From the NCBI GenBank assembly GCA_963556145.1, contig OY744461.1, positions 5,838,891-5,902,890 on the forward strand: a DNA stretch of 64,000 nt. Direction: 5' to 3'. Below, one piece after another: positions 24,001-33,824 of the stretch (the stretch's first letter is position 1; the number at the start of each line of letters is the position of its first letter). A program made the position numbers and the translations under genes. Below the pieces are notes generated by a model. The model made no database searches. It was not told the DNA's origin and was given only the letters and a program-made list of their open reading frames with translations. The DNA comes from Hygrocybe punicea (taxonomy: Eukaryota; Basidiomycota; Agaricomycetes; Agaricales; Hygrophoraceae).

Positions 24001-24698
24001 TATTACGCTCCAATGTTCATAATTGTGGCAGAAACAGTTCAAACAATGAGAAAGTCCAGAGAAAAGACAGACCCAGTTGCATGAACAAACATGGTAAATG
24101 CAAAGCTAGATTTCCCAGACCTTTGTTTGAATCAACAGAAGTAGACCCAAAAACTGGTGCATTAAATATGAAGAAGGGTGAAGCTTGGATCAATACATTG
24201 ACCCCACTTGTGACATTTCTACTGCGTTGCAATTCTGATGTTACAAGTCTTCTTTCTGGTACTGCAATCAAAGCCATTGTAGCATATATCTCTGACTATA
24301 TTACAAAACCTGGATTGAAAACATATAGCATATTTGATACAATCAGAAGTGTGTTTGACAGAAACTCAGAAATGCTTGGAGGGTCCATGAAAAGAAAAGA
24401 CAAAGCTAGAAAACTCATCACCCAGATCATCAATGCTTTAACTGCAAAACTTGAAATTGGTGGACCAATGGCTTCAATGTATCTACTTGGCAACCCTGAC
24501 CATTATACCAGTCACAAATTCATTCCTGTTTATTGGAGAAACTATGTGAGAGAAGTCCGGAAAGCTTGGAATCCAGATGCAAATGATGACATGCAAGTTG
24601 AATCTGAAAAAGTAGTGTTGCACAATCAAAAGGGAAATTTCATAGGACTATCTGCTGTGCATGACTACATTACAGACCAGCTCATTATGAAGACATGA
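21063..24698 (+). CDS. Helitron replication initiator (HUH Rep) protein, N-terminal part of Rep-helicase
   Basis: A rolling-circle transposase nicks and joins single strands at the Helitron ends. The 1211-codon frame has, in order, a Cys-pair segment (CSNC, ~77), about ten tandem ~20-residue repeats (107-300), a Cys-rich zone (CAVC ~336, CKKC ~390), a DUF6570-like block (LANGLWLGQIPKELTNLSYA, ~409-540) and the Helitron_like_N/Rep domain (~650-1100). Rep catalytic residues are present: HMH at 868-870, and two tyrosines in YISDY at 1075 and 1079. The ATG at 21063 is internal: homology to copy 2 runs 26 codons further 5', where a TAG blocks it. The frame ends early because one T is missing at about 24670; copy 2 reads through this spot, so Rep and helicase were originally one protein. 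Confidence 0.88.
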   Translation: MDAAKCKFYSYMPKHEALSLESSPEKSLVIVNHPFELLIPKLTIANLKVISAHHSILVHSKMNQASIQTAIQNHVCSNCPEFVSIFEFIDEEAMAIHKKTSHNRAVNKFKAQHPDKYAPQNLAAVQKFQSENPDKHAKQHLAAVQKYQSEHPDKYAKQNLAAVQKFQSENPDKHAKQNLAAVQKFQIENPNKHAKQNLAAVQKFQSENPDKHAKEHLAAVQKFQSENPEKHSKQNLAAVQKFHLEHPEKHAKQNLAAVTKFKVDHLDKHLQHTLNAVRRHTMNHPEQHAQTNQIAVQTYRDNIQFPPDPPSAKLQHTIISGFCDDTSPNKFIESGCAVCGRLTQVSQLQSYTELNLSCLKQSGITQTERFSINDPIESSESPIIIDSLPGICKKCYKSLFKGKCPAMSLANGLWLGQIPKELTNLSYAEQLLIARVRHNRCIVRVFSGMHKMRANAITFANPTPRLYDILPPPVDELDEVLAFIYTGPCKPTKSDFERTPLLVSRNKVATALNWLKLNHCDYLDLEISEENLKQYPENDILVVVEYRQSFINKNPEATAVNDMEEEEGTETGMCPFVVHGLTGEEYSTKSIKAIKAIALKHLMDNKKILAIGHESDPQSIYNNPQLFPQMMPWLFPYGLGGIGNSLMQGKISEIKHKRHLLMYYDNRFQKDPHFPLMVFNHEQIKESTTGGYLLAEKANFEHISQRLMDVDLGVLNNIARKMEDGEHVTPETDEEKLCFQLIKDIDHVGSHVKGSLTNKKYMRNEVWSLMSFVGAPSWFITFSPADNMYPLSLYFADTKETFTPELRGYDEWYRLIAENPVAGARFFHFMVELCIKHVLGVGSKHSGFYGDTKAYYGTVEQQGCLTLHMHMLLWLKGCLSPQEIRDRIMDPTSDFQKSFVEYLESMHIGEFITGTMDEVKAKVNQKSEQEDYKDPTQTLPEAPPPMCTIRHDVNSDNNCNDCKQVNLWWDRFHNTVDHLILRSNVHNCGRNSSNNEKVQRKDRPSCMNKHGKCKARFPRPLFESTEVDPKTGALNMKKGEAWINTLTPLVTFLLRCNSDVTSLLSGTAIKAIVAYISDYITKPGLKTYSIFDTIRSVFDRNSEMLGGSMKRKDKARKLITQIINALTAKLEIGGPMASMYLLGNPDHYTSHKFIPVYWRNYVREVRKAWNPDANDDMQVESEKVVLHNQKGNFIGLSAVHDYITDQLIMKT

Positions 24699-27335
24699 AT
24701 TTATATGAATGGGTGCAGGGTGCAGAAAGAGTCAAGAGAAACATTCAAAAAGCTCATGATGAAATAAACAGTGATGATGAGTTAGATGTCTTGGAATCTG
24801 AGCCACAAACTGCAACTCACAAAAAAACTTCGAGATCTGGTGTGTCTACCAGTAATGACTTGTGCATAGAATTTGATGATTTGAATATCAAAGATGATGA
24901 CAATTTTATAGAATGTGATTCAGAGGACTATGAGTCTGATAGCACTGAGTCTGTCCAAGAAGATACCAAGCTTTTCCTAGAAGATCACCCATTATATGAG
25001 ACACACTGCATAGAATTTAGTAAAAAGAAGCAGCATGTTGTTCCAAACTTTGTTGGTGGCTCACTGCCCAGATGTGATAGAGGAGACAGAGAGTATTATT
25101 GCATCACAATGCTCACTCTGTTCAAACCATGGAGATCTGGCAATGACCTGAAACATGAACTGGAATCATGGGATGAAGCATTCACTGATCATGAATTCAC
25201 TGTTAGGCAATTAGAAATCATGGACAACTTTAACCTGAGATATGAATGCCTTGATGCTAGGAATGATTATTCTGCTCAGCTTAGACAAGGAGCAGTGTTA
25301 GATGGTACCTGTCCTCGATTTATGACTTCAGACATGATCTCACACTTGGATGATGACAACATTCAAAATGGTGGTGACTTTGGAGATGACAATTATGAGC
25401 ACGACAAACACAATGCAGATTATGGCACTAACAAATATTCTGAACTTGGTCAACATGGTAGACTGATCAAAGCTCAAATGGATGCCACTGAAAACATTGT
25501 CAGAAACATTGGTTGGCTTGATCCATGTCCGGATGGTTCAATTACAGTAATTTCTGCTCCACTTGAAGTTGAAATGAATCAACCTGGTAGTCAATGGAAA
25601 CAACTTGTTCAAGAACAGAGACAAGAACTACTAGATGAGCGAAATCAATATATTCCTGCAAACTCAAAGTCTATTTCATACAAAACATACACTGATCCAA
25701 ATGAAAATGAGGTTATGATTGTGGACCAATCATACTTGATGCAAACTTTCAGAGCTGAAAATGCACAGCGACAACAGCTACTTGATGTCACAGTCAGCAA
25801 ATTCAGCTTGAACACTGAGCAGAAAAGAGCTTTCAGGATTATTGCAAATCATGCTTCCTCTCCTAGCAGTGACCAGTTGAAAATGAATATTGCTGGAATG
25901 GCTGGCACTGGAAAATCACAAGTCATCAAAGCAGTTGTTGATTTCTTTGACAATGTACATGAGTCTCACAGATTTGTTATTCTTGGTCCTACTGGTACAT
26001 CTGCAGCTCTGCAAAATGGTTCAACTTATCACTACTTCCTGGGCATCAATCCAAACATGTCAAATAGAAATGAAGCAATGGGCATTGCTCAGCTCAAAGG
26101 TAGACTTGAAGGAGTTGACTATATTTTCATTGATGAAGTCTCCATGTTGTCTTGTCATGATCTCTACAAAATCAGTGCCAGACTGGCTAAAGCTTTGAAC
26201 ATACATGAGATGCCATTTGATGGAATCAACATGATATTTGCTGGAGACTTTGCACAGTTACCACCAGTTGGACGTGCACCATTGTACAGTGGAACAGTTG
26301 GCACTCAGATCACATCAGCCTTGACCACACACTCTCAAGAAACTGCCATTGGAAAAGCACTCTGGCATCAAGTGACCACAGTTGTGATTCTCAGAGAAAA
26401 CATGAGACAGAGGACCCAAACAGCTGAGGATGCATTGTTCAGAACTGTCCTTGTCAACATGCGCTATTGCAAGTGTACTGCACAGGACATTCAATTTTTG
26501 AGAACCAGAATTGCAGGCAAACGTCCAGACCAGCCCAACATTGCCTCCAAAAATTTTAGAAATGTTCCTATTATATGTGGCATTCACTCACAGAAGGATC
26601 AGATTAATCTTCTTGGATGTGAAAGATTTGCTTCTGACACCAACCAGAACTTGACCAACTTCTATTCCATTGACAAGTGGGGAAAAGACGAGGATTCCGT
26701 GAGAAGCAAGTCCAAATCTAAAGCTATACATCAATCCAGTGACATAGACTTTGATACACAAAGAGAGATATGGAAAGTGCGACATGCTGCAAACTGACAA
26801 CTTTGCTGGAAAACTCTCATTGTGTCTTGGTATGCCTGTGATGCTTCACAACAATGATGCCACTGAGCCCTGCATTACAAAAGGACAAGAGGTATTTGTT
26901 GTTGGCTGGCAGTCACTGAAAGCAAGTCATGGCAAAAGAGTACTTGACACTTTGTTTGTTGAACTGGACAAACCTCCAAAGCTGGTGCAGATTCCAGGAC
27001 TGCCTGACAATGTAGTGCCCATTGTAAAAAACACCAAGACCATTCAGTGTGTATTTCCCAGTGACCTGAAGGAATCCATTGAGAGACAACAAGTTTGGGT
27101 GCTTCCTAACTTTGCAATGACTACTCATGCTGCTCAAGGACAAACATGTCCATTCAATGTTGTGCATTTGAATAGTTGCTTCAACCACATGTCATATTAT
27201 TCTTCATTGTCTAGAAGTGCTTCTGCTGCTGGAACTGTAATAATTCAAGGCTTTGATACTAAAGTTACGAGTTCTTTTAATTTATTAAAAGACTCGTTCT
27301 TTATCAGACCTGGTTCAGTGAGGGTTCGTAATTAA
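24695..27335 (+). CDS. Helitron PIF1-like helicase part, frameshifted
   Basis: Unwinds DNA during rolling-circle transposition. The frame 24695-26797 carries an acidic linker, then the superfamily-1 helicase core: Walker A GMAGTGKS (~401), Walker B FIDEVSM (~479), and motif III FAGDFAQLPPVG (~516). A stop at 26797 is a +1 frameshift, because the adjacent frame continues at once with DNFAGKLSLCLGMPVMLHNN, ITKGQEVFVVGW, and the C-terminal helicase motif ATTHAAQGQT-like MTTHAAQGQT (~27118), then SASAAGTVIIQGFD. Coding similarity ends at GFDTKVT (~27268), where a hairpin begins. In intact relatives a protease-bearing tail would follow (see 39957-41210). Non-functional as it stands. Confidence 0.88.
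27268..27296 (+). repeat. Hairpin at the end of Helitron coding sequence (copy 1)
   Basis: Stem of 13 bp with one bulged T (CGAGT-T-CTTTTAAT pairing with ATTAAAAGACTCG) and a 2-nt loop. The same hairpin is at 38871-38899 in copy 2, joined to a different coding position. It could be the 3' terminal hairpin of the element or a deletion junction. Confidence 0.6.
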
Positions 27336-27417
27336 TTAATGAAGTTGATCGTATGTAGGGGACTTTTTTTTTGGGCAAAAGATATGATTCTAGTTGTTAT
27401 ACTGAAAAATAACATGT

Positions 27418-27425
27418 GGTCCTAG
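27418..27425. repeat. 8-bp target-site duplication, left
   Basis: GGTCCTAG directly before the foldback element. The perfect partner is at 33101-33108. Confidence 0.93.
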
Positions 27426-27845
27426 CACTTCAGTCAACCACCTAGCCCCAACTAACTAGATGTAACACAACTCTGTAGGTGTTCCATCTAAGTGTTCATA
27501 TAACCATGGTACTCCCAAGGACAATTTATTGCCCCAGGGACATTCTGACTGTAGGCAAGCGTAGGGTTATATTTTTATCCCTAGGGACAATTTCCAAAGA
27601 AGACCAAAGGCTGAATAGTTATCCCAAGGGATGATTTTGAGAAAGGATCATGGCCTGAAATATCATCCCATGGGACATATTATAATACCATCAGGGAGAA
27701 TATATATTTTCCTGGGATCTATTCTCAACCAGGTGTTGCCTCAGCTCAAGCTGATGTTTTTTGAAAAATAGCTATAACATTGTAAATAAAATAGGTAAAA
27801 TTATGAAAATATTTGTGTGCATAGATTAAAAGGCCTAGGGACTGT

Positions 27846-28168
27846 AATTTCATCCCTTGGGATATGTATTTCATCCCTTGGGATATTTATTTCGTCCCTT
27901 GGGATATTTATTTAATCCCTTGGGATATTTATTTCATCCCTTGGGATATTTACTTTATCCCTGGGGATATTTATTCCATCCCTTGGGATATTTATTTCAT
28001 CCCTTGGGCTATTTATTTCATCCCTTGGGATATTTATTTCATCCCTTGGGCTATTTACTTTATCTCTGGGGATATTTGTTTTATCCCTTGGGACATTTAT
28101 TTTATCCCTTGGGACATTTATTTTATCCCTTGGGACATTTATTTTATCCCTTGGGATATTTATTTTAC
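27846..28168 (+). repeat. 21-bp minisatellite, about 15 units
   Basis: Units of the form CCCTTGGGATATTTATTTCAT with few changes. The opposite arm has about 11 units (32448-32690). Long apparent ORFs here (MGYLFHPLGYLF) are only the 21-bp period read as codons. Confidence 0.93.
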
Positions 28169-28169
28169 C

Positions 28170-28545
28170 TGAGAAAAGCCCATGGGACATATAGAATATC
28201 CCATGGGATACTTATCTTGTCTAGAAAACAGCCCATGGGACATGTAGAATATCCCATGGGATACTTATCTTGTCTTAGAAAACAGCCCATGGGACATAGA
28301 ACATCCCTTGGGATACTTTCACTATTACAGAAACAGCCCATGGGACATGAAAAATATTGCTTGGGATATTTACGTTAACCAAGAAAAAGCCCATGGGACA
28401 CATAAAATATCCCATGGGATATGTACTTTACCCACAAAAAAGCCCATGGGACATATAAAATATCCCTTGGGATACCTTTGTTATCGCAGAAACAGCCCAT
28501 GGGACATATAAAATATCCCTTGGGATATTTACTTTACTCAAAAAA
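28170..28545 (+). repeat. CCCATGGG palindrome array
   Basis: Alternating blocks centred on CCCATGGG and TCCCTTGGGATA with spacers of about 20-30 bp. Many units contain the 14-bp perfect palindrome TATCCCATGGGATA or a near match, so each strand can form serial small hairpins. Confidence 0.9.
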
Positions 28546-28714
28546 GCTCCAATCTACAGGCTGGTGGGACTGCCTGCTTGCTCAGCATCTGCCAAGTCAC
28601 ACAATAATAATCATAGCAATGCCACATGTTACATAATTTTAATTTACCAACCACTCAAAATAGACATAGCAAATTAAATAATTATTTTCACTAAATACAT
28701 GGTATTCTAATTTA

Positions 28715-28945
28715 TAAGGGGAGAGACAGGGAGGTGGAGGAGAGGAGAGGAGAGGGGGAATGGCAGGAGGAATGGCAGGGGGTGGGCAGGGGGAGAAGGG
28801 GCAGGAGGTGGATGGGAGGTGGGGATGGTGGATGGACAGCATAGGCAGGGGGAGAAGGGGTAGGAGACAGCCAGGGGGAGAATGGAAAGGAGGAGGGAGG
28901 AGGGGGAGGGGAAAGGAGGGAAAGGGAAGGACCAACAATACATAC
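28715..28945 (+). repeat. Purine-rich minisatellite
   Basis: GGGAGAGG/GGAGGTGG-type units, purine on the plus strand. On the minus strand it lies just downstream of the candidate donor GTATGT that ends the acidic tract, so it may be intronic in a transcript of this element. Confidence 0.8.
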
Positions 28946-28959
28946 CGGTGTTCCCCTGG

Positions 28960-29924
28960 TGTCCACGCCCCTCCGCATCCTCGCCCTTGTCCCCGTCCCC
29001 GTCCTCGTCCTCGTCCTCGTCGTCCCCGTCATCCTTGTCGTCCCGGTCCCCGTCGTCCTCGTCGTCCTGGTCCCCGTCGTCCTCGTCGTCCCGGTCCCCG
29101 TCGTCCTCGTCCTCGTCCTCGTCCCCGTACCCATCCGCCTTGTCCTTGTCCTCGTCGTCCCCGTCCCCGTCGTCCTTGTCCTTGTCCTCGTAGTCCCCGT
29201 CCCCGTCCCCGTCCTCATCGTTACCGCGTGGCCCTGTTCCCGTTCACGTTGTCGTTGCCGTCCCGTTTGCCATCCCGTCCTCGCCATTTCAGTCCTTGTT
29301 GTCCCTGCTGCCATTGTCCTCGTTGTCCCGGTCTCCGTTGTCCTCGTCATCGTCCCGGTCGTCCTCGTTTCCGTCGTCCGTTGCTCCCGTCCCCGTTCTC
29401 GTGCTCGCTGTCCTCGTCGTCATCGTCCCCGTCGTCGTCGTCGTCGTCGTCATCCTTGTTGTCCCGGGTTCCGCGGTCCTCGTCGTCCCGTTCCCCCGTC
29501 CCGATCGTCTTCGTTTCCTCGTCCGTGTCGTGGTTCCCGTTGTCGTTGCCGTCGTCTTCCCCTTTCGCACCGTGGTCGCGTTCGTTCGTTTACCCCTTGT
29601 CCTCATTTTCGTCGTCCCCGTTCTTGCTGTCGTGGTCGGCCTGGGTTGTCCCCGTTCTGGGCTGTGTCCTCCCTCCTTGTCGCCCGCATCCGCGTCTGCT
29701 TGTTTTGTTCGCGTTCGTTTGGCACGAGGGTGCGTGAAAAAAAGCCTAAAAGTATTTAAGTAGTTAGTAGAATAAATGAAAAGCATAAATGGACCACTTA
29801 CCTGGGGTGCTCTGGCATCCGCACCGTTGTCGCGTCGTTGTTGAAAGCGACAAGTCTTGTTGAACTCGTGCACGAGACTTTCAACCGGAATTTGCCGATG
29901 TCCCAAACAGGGTCGAGTTGCCAT
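28960..29924 (-). other. Candidate spliced acidic ORF inside foldback element 1
   Basis: Minus strand: a first segment from 29924 reads ATRPCLGHRQIPVESLVHEF ... NGADARAPQ. A 56-nt candidate intron (29801-29746) follows, with GTAAGT donor, CTAAC branch site and TTTTAG acceptor. The next frame contains QADHDSKNGDDENEDKG, and further GAC/GAG triplet repeats encode Asp/Glu runs, ending near a second GTATGT donor at ~28945. Frames are broken in each copy, and no domain is recognised. The intron signals are seen also in element 2 (49.98 kb). The mirror copy is at 30739-31700 on the plus strand. It may be a captured host exon expanded by triplet repeats. Confidence 0.4.
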
Positions 29925-30219
29925 ATAGGGAAGGGTGGCTGGATTTTCTTATTATTATTACATGTACTACAGCACCTAAATGGCCAGGGCAAGACCCTGA
30001 AGAGATATAAGTATGCTATACCTACCCCACAGGGAGTTTTTGTATTTTATTTCATTTTATATGGGGAGATATTCACAATGCATTCTATGCCTCTGCCAAA
30101 AATGGACCCTTAAACACCTAACTTTGCGACTACAGGTCTGAAAAATCTAAATTTAATTCTACAGGTACTAGGGAAGGTGTACATTGTGTTCCAGACAAGT
30201 GCCTGGTAGTTGGTGGTGC

Positions 30220-30319
30220 NNNNNNNNNNNNNNNNNNNNNNNNNNNNNNNNNNNNNNNNNNNNNNNNNNNNNNNNNNNNNNNNNNNNNNNNNNNNNNNNN
30301 NNNNNNNNNNNNNNNNNNN
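30220..30319. other. Assembly gap (100 N)
   Basis: Exactly 100 N, a conventional placeholder, near the centre of the palindrome. Its position is what one expects where an assembler fails at a foldback structure. Real gap length is unknown; by symmetry with 30344-30443 it may be about 100-125 bases. Confidence 0.97.
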
Positions 30320-30443
30320 AGAATGTGTTGTAGCCAAAATGAATTTGGATCTTTGCATTGTGGCTAGACAATCAAAAGTCCGTATAATCATGATTCGAAT
30401 GTGAGTGACAAGTTCATAATATTTTGGCTACAACACATTCCCC

Positions 30444-33100
30444 GCACCACCAACTACCAGGCACTTGTCTGGAACACAATGTACACCTTCCCTAGTACCT
30501 GTAGAATTAAATTTAGATTTTTCAGACCTGTAGTCGCAAAGTTAGGTGTTTAAGGGTCCATTTTTGGCAGAGGCATAGAATGCATTGTGAATATCTCCCC
30601 ATATAAAATGAAATAAAATACAAAAACTCCCTGTGGGGTAGGTATAGCATACTTATATCTCTTCAGGGTCTTGCCCTGGCCATTTAGGTGCTGTAGTACA
30701 TGTAATAATAATAAGAAAATCCAGCCACCCTTCCCTATATGGCAACTCGACCCTGTTTGGGACATCGGCAAATTCCGGTTGAAAGTCTCGTGCACGAGTT
30801 CAACAAGACTTGTCGCTTTCAACAACGACGCGACAACGGTGCGGATGCCAGAGCACCCCAGGTAAGTGGTCCATTTATGCTTTTCATTTATTCTACTAAC
30901 TACTTAAATACTTTTAGGCTTTTTTTCACGCACCCTCGTGCCAAACGAACGCGAACAAAACAAGCAGACGCGGATGCGGGCGACAAGGAGGGAGGACACA
31001 GCCCAGAACGGGGACAACCCAGGCCGACCACGACAGCAAGAACGGGGACGACGAAAATGAGGACAAGGGGTAAACGAACGAACGCGACCACGGTGCGAAA
31101 GGGGAAGACGACGGCAACGACAACGGGAACCACGACACGGACGAGGAAACGAAGACGATCGGGACGGGGGAACGGGACGACGAGGACCGCGGAACCCGGG
31201 ACAACAAGGATGACGACGACGACGACGACGACGGGGACGATGACGACGAGGACAGCGAGCACGAGAACGGGGACGGGAGCAACGGACGACGGAAACGAGG
31301 ACGACCGGGACGATGACGAGGACAACGGAGACCGGGACAACGAGGACAATGGCAGCAGGGACAACAAGGACTGAAATGGCGAGGACGGGATGGCAAACGG
31401 GACGGCAACGACAACGTGAACGGGAACAGGGCCACGCGGTAACGATGAGGACGGGGACGGGGACGGGGACTACGAGGACAAGGACAAGGACGACGGGGAC
31501 GGGGACGACGAGGACAAGGACAAGGCGGATGGGTACGGGGACGAGGACGAGGACGAGGACGACGGGGACCGGGACGACGAGGACGACGGGGACCAGGACG
31601 ACGAGGACGACGGGGACCGGGACGACAAGGATGACGGGGACGACGAGGACGAGGACGAGGACGGGGACGGGGACAAGGGCGAGGATGCGGAGGGGCGTGG
31701 ACACCAGGGGAACACCGGTATGTATTGTTGGTCCTTCCCTTTCCCTCCTTTCCCCTCCCCCTCCTCCCTCCTCCTTTCCATTCTCCCCCTGGCTGTCTCC
31801 TACCCCTTCTCCCCCTGCCTATGCTGTCCATCCACCATCCCCACCTCCCATCCACCTCCTGCCCCTTCTCCCCCTGCCCACCCCCTGCCATTCCTCCTGC
31901 CATTCCCCCTCTCCTCTCCTCTCCTCCACCTCCCTGTCTCTCCCCTTATAAATTAGAATACCATGTATTTAGTGAAAATAATTATTTAATTTGCTATGTC
32001 TATTTTGAGTGGTTGGTAAATTAAAATTATGTAACATGTGGCATTGCTATGATTATTATTGTGTGACTTGGCAGATGCTGAGCAAGCAGGCAGTCCCACC
32101 AGCCTGTAGATTGGAGCTTTTTTGAGTAAAGTAAATATCCCAAGGGATATTTTATATGTCCCATGGGCTGTTTCTGCGATAACAAAGGTATCCCAAGGGA
32201 TATTTTATATGTCCCATGGGCTTTTTTGTGGGTAAAGTAAATATCCCAAGGGATATTTTATATGTCCTATGGGCTTTGTCTTCGTTAATGTAAATATCCC
32301 AAGCAATATTTTTCATGTCCCATGGGCTGTTTCTATAAGAGTGAAAGTATCCCAAGGGATGTTCTATGTCCCATGGGCGGTTTTCTAAGACAAGATAAGT
32401 GTCCCATGGGATATTCTATATGTCCCATGGGCTTTTCTCAGGTAAAATAAATATCCCAAGGGATGAAATAAATATCCCAAGGGACAAAATAAATATCCCA
32501 AGGGATGGAATAAATATCCCAAGGGACAAAATAAATATCCCAAGGGACGAAATAAATATCCCAAGGGTTGAAATAAATATCCCAAGGGTTGAAATAAATA
32601 TCCCAAGGGAAGAAATAAATATCCCAAGGGACGAAATAAATATCCCAAGGGACGAAATAAATATCCCAAGGGATGAAATTACAGTCCCTAGGCCTTTTAA
32701 TCTATGCACACAAATATTTCCATAATTTTACCTATTTTATTTACAATGTTATAGCTATTTTTCAAAAAACATCAGCTTGAGCTGAGGCAACACCTGGTTG
32801 ACAATATATCCCAGGAAAATATATATTCTCCCTGATGGTATTGTAATATGTCCCATGGGACAATATTTCAGGCCATGATCCTTTGTCAAAATCATCCCTT
32901 GGGATAACTATTCAGTCCTTGGTCTTCTTTGGAAATTGTCCCTAGGGATAAGAATATATCCCTATGCCTGCCTACAGTGAGAATGTCCCTGGGGCAATAA
33001 ATTGTCCTTGGGAGTACCATGGTTATATGAACACTTAGATGGAACACCTACAGAGTTGTGTTACATCTAGTTAGTTGGGGCTAGGTGGTTGACTGAAGTG
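30444..33100 (-). repeat. Right half of foldback element 1
   Basis: Mirror of the left half: acidic triplet region (30900-31705), pyrimidine-rich array (31720-31950), CCCATGGG array (32110-32450), 21-bp array (32448-32690, about 11 units) and the terminal region. Array lengths and a few bases differ from the left half, showing some independent change. Confidence 0.9.
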
Positions 33101-33108
33101 GGTCCTAG
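33101..33108. repeat. 8-bp target-site duplication, right
   Basis: GGTCCTAG, identical to 27418-27425. The Helitron tail continues directly after it (CCATGTGTGG). Confidence 0.93.
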
Positions 33109-33400
33109 CCATGTGTGGACAAGCTTACATAAGCATCCAAATATGGGTTGCCTCAGAAAAGACACATTATCTTCAAATTATATTCAAAATATTCGTACTG
33201 ACTTCAATTCTTATCGGAATCAGCTGAAAATTGAACTGCTGACTAATATAACCATTTCGGGTAAGGTGTGACAGTCACATATAACCAATCTAACCATATA
33301 AGGTAATTTCTGATATTATATACCAAATTTTATGCTGATCTCAACAGTGACAGTCACATGTGACCAGTCTAACCATATAAGATAATTTTACATAATGTAT

Positions 33401-33824
33401 GCTAAATTTTATATTGATCATGATAGTCTTCATTTCATGTAACAAACCTAATTATATAATGCACTAATACATATTTTATCATGTGTTTTAGTGTACACAT
33501 TGTTGTTTAAGCTTTGGTAAACATATACAAATAGATGTAAACAAAGACAAATAATATTCTTTCCTGCTAGCATTATCACTGTACAGTTGGAAGTGATCCT
33601 ATATTATTGTTATATAACAAACAAATACAAATAAAGAAACCCAATATGGTTAGATTACTTGGTATTTCAATTTTGGTTTTGGTCAATTTTCTTATGTAAT
33701 CATGATTATGTAATCATTAGTCAGATCACCATTTGAACCCAGACTTTGAACCTTATTGTGCTTTTGCCTCTTGAACCTAAACCACCACCTTCCCCATTTG
33801 GTGTGTTAAGTCCGCATTTTTTGA
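33401..33824. other. AT-rich spacer between Helitron copies; nothing seen
   Basis: No ORF or repeat beyond a weak continuation of the ~95-bp GTGACAGTCACATGTGACC repeats of the Helitron tail (33270-33400). Confidence 0.45.

Larger units (their letters stand above)
27426..30219 (+). repeat. Left half of foldback element 1
   Basis: From the outside inward: ~290 bp of unique terminal sequence, a short spacer, the 21-bp array, the CCCATGGG array, ~130 bp unique (28545-28715), a purine-rich array, GTC/CTC triplet-rich sequence, a candidate intron, then ~400 bp unique up to the gap. Confidence 0.9.
27426..33100. mobile_element. Foldback (palindromic) TIR transposon 1, 5675 bp including gap
   Basis: Starts CACTTCAGTCAACCACC and ends with its exact reverse complement, flanked by GGTCCTAG on both sides. 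The two halves (27426-30219 and 30444-33100) are near-exact inverted repeats, differing mainly in minisatellite copy number. The uninserted site is seen in Helitron copy 2 (39037-39044, GGTCCAAG), proving insertion and the 8-bp duplication. No transposase is encoded, so the element is non-autonomous. An 8-bp duplication is compatible with hAT-, P-, Merlin- or KDZ-type transposases; the superfamily is not decided. A second member is at 46991-58712. Confidence 0.93.
20983..33400 (+). mobile_element. Helitron copy 1 (5'-truncated), split by a foldback transposon
   Basis: Rep and helicase coding parts (20983-27335) and a shared 3' tail (27268-27425, resumed at 33109-~33400) are homologous to copy 2 at 35266-39280. 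The tail is interrupted by the 5675-bp element 27426-33100. The 5' side starts inside the coding region. No clear 5'-TC or 3'-CTRR terminus could be fixed, so the outer limits are approximate. Confidence 0.8.

Noticed and set aside
20983..27335. Calling Rep and helicase two separate host genes
   Set aside because: HUH and paired Tyr motifs, DUF6570-like and PIF1 motifs in this order are Helitron hallmarks, and a second decayed copy lies 14 kb away.
27846..28545. CRISPR-like array or a long repeat protein (MGYLFHPLGYLF..., INIPRDEINIPRD...)
   Set aside because: Units are contiguous minisatellites without unique spacers, in a eukaryotic element. All six frames stay open only because unit length and composition avoid stops.
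28760..29737. 325-aa and 266-aa Arg/Pro- or Val-rich proteins on the plus strand
   Set aside because: They are shadow readings of GTC/CTC triplet repeats; several frames are open at once and none has a domain.
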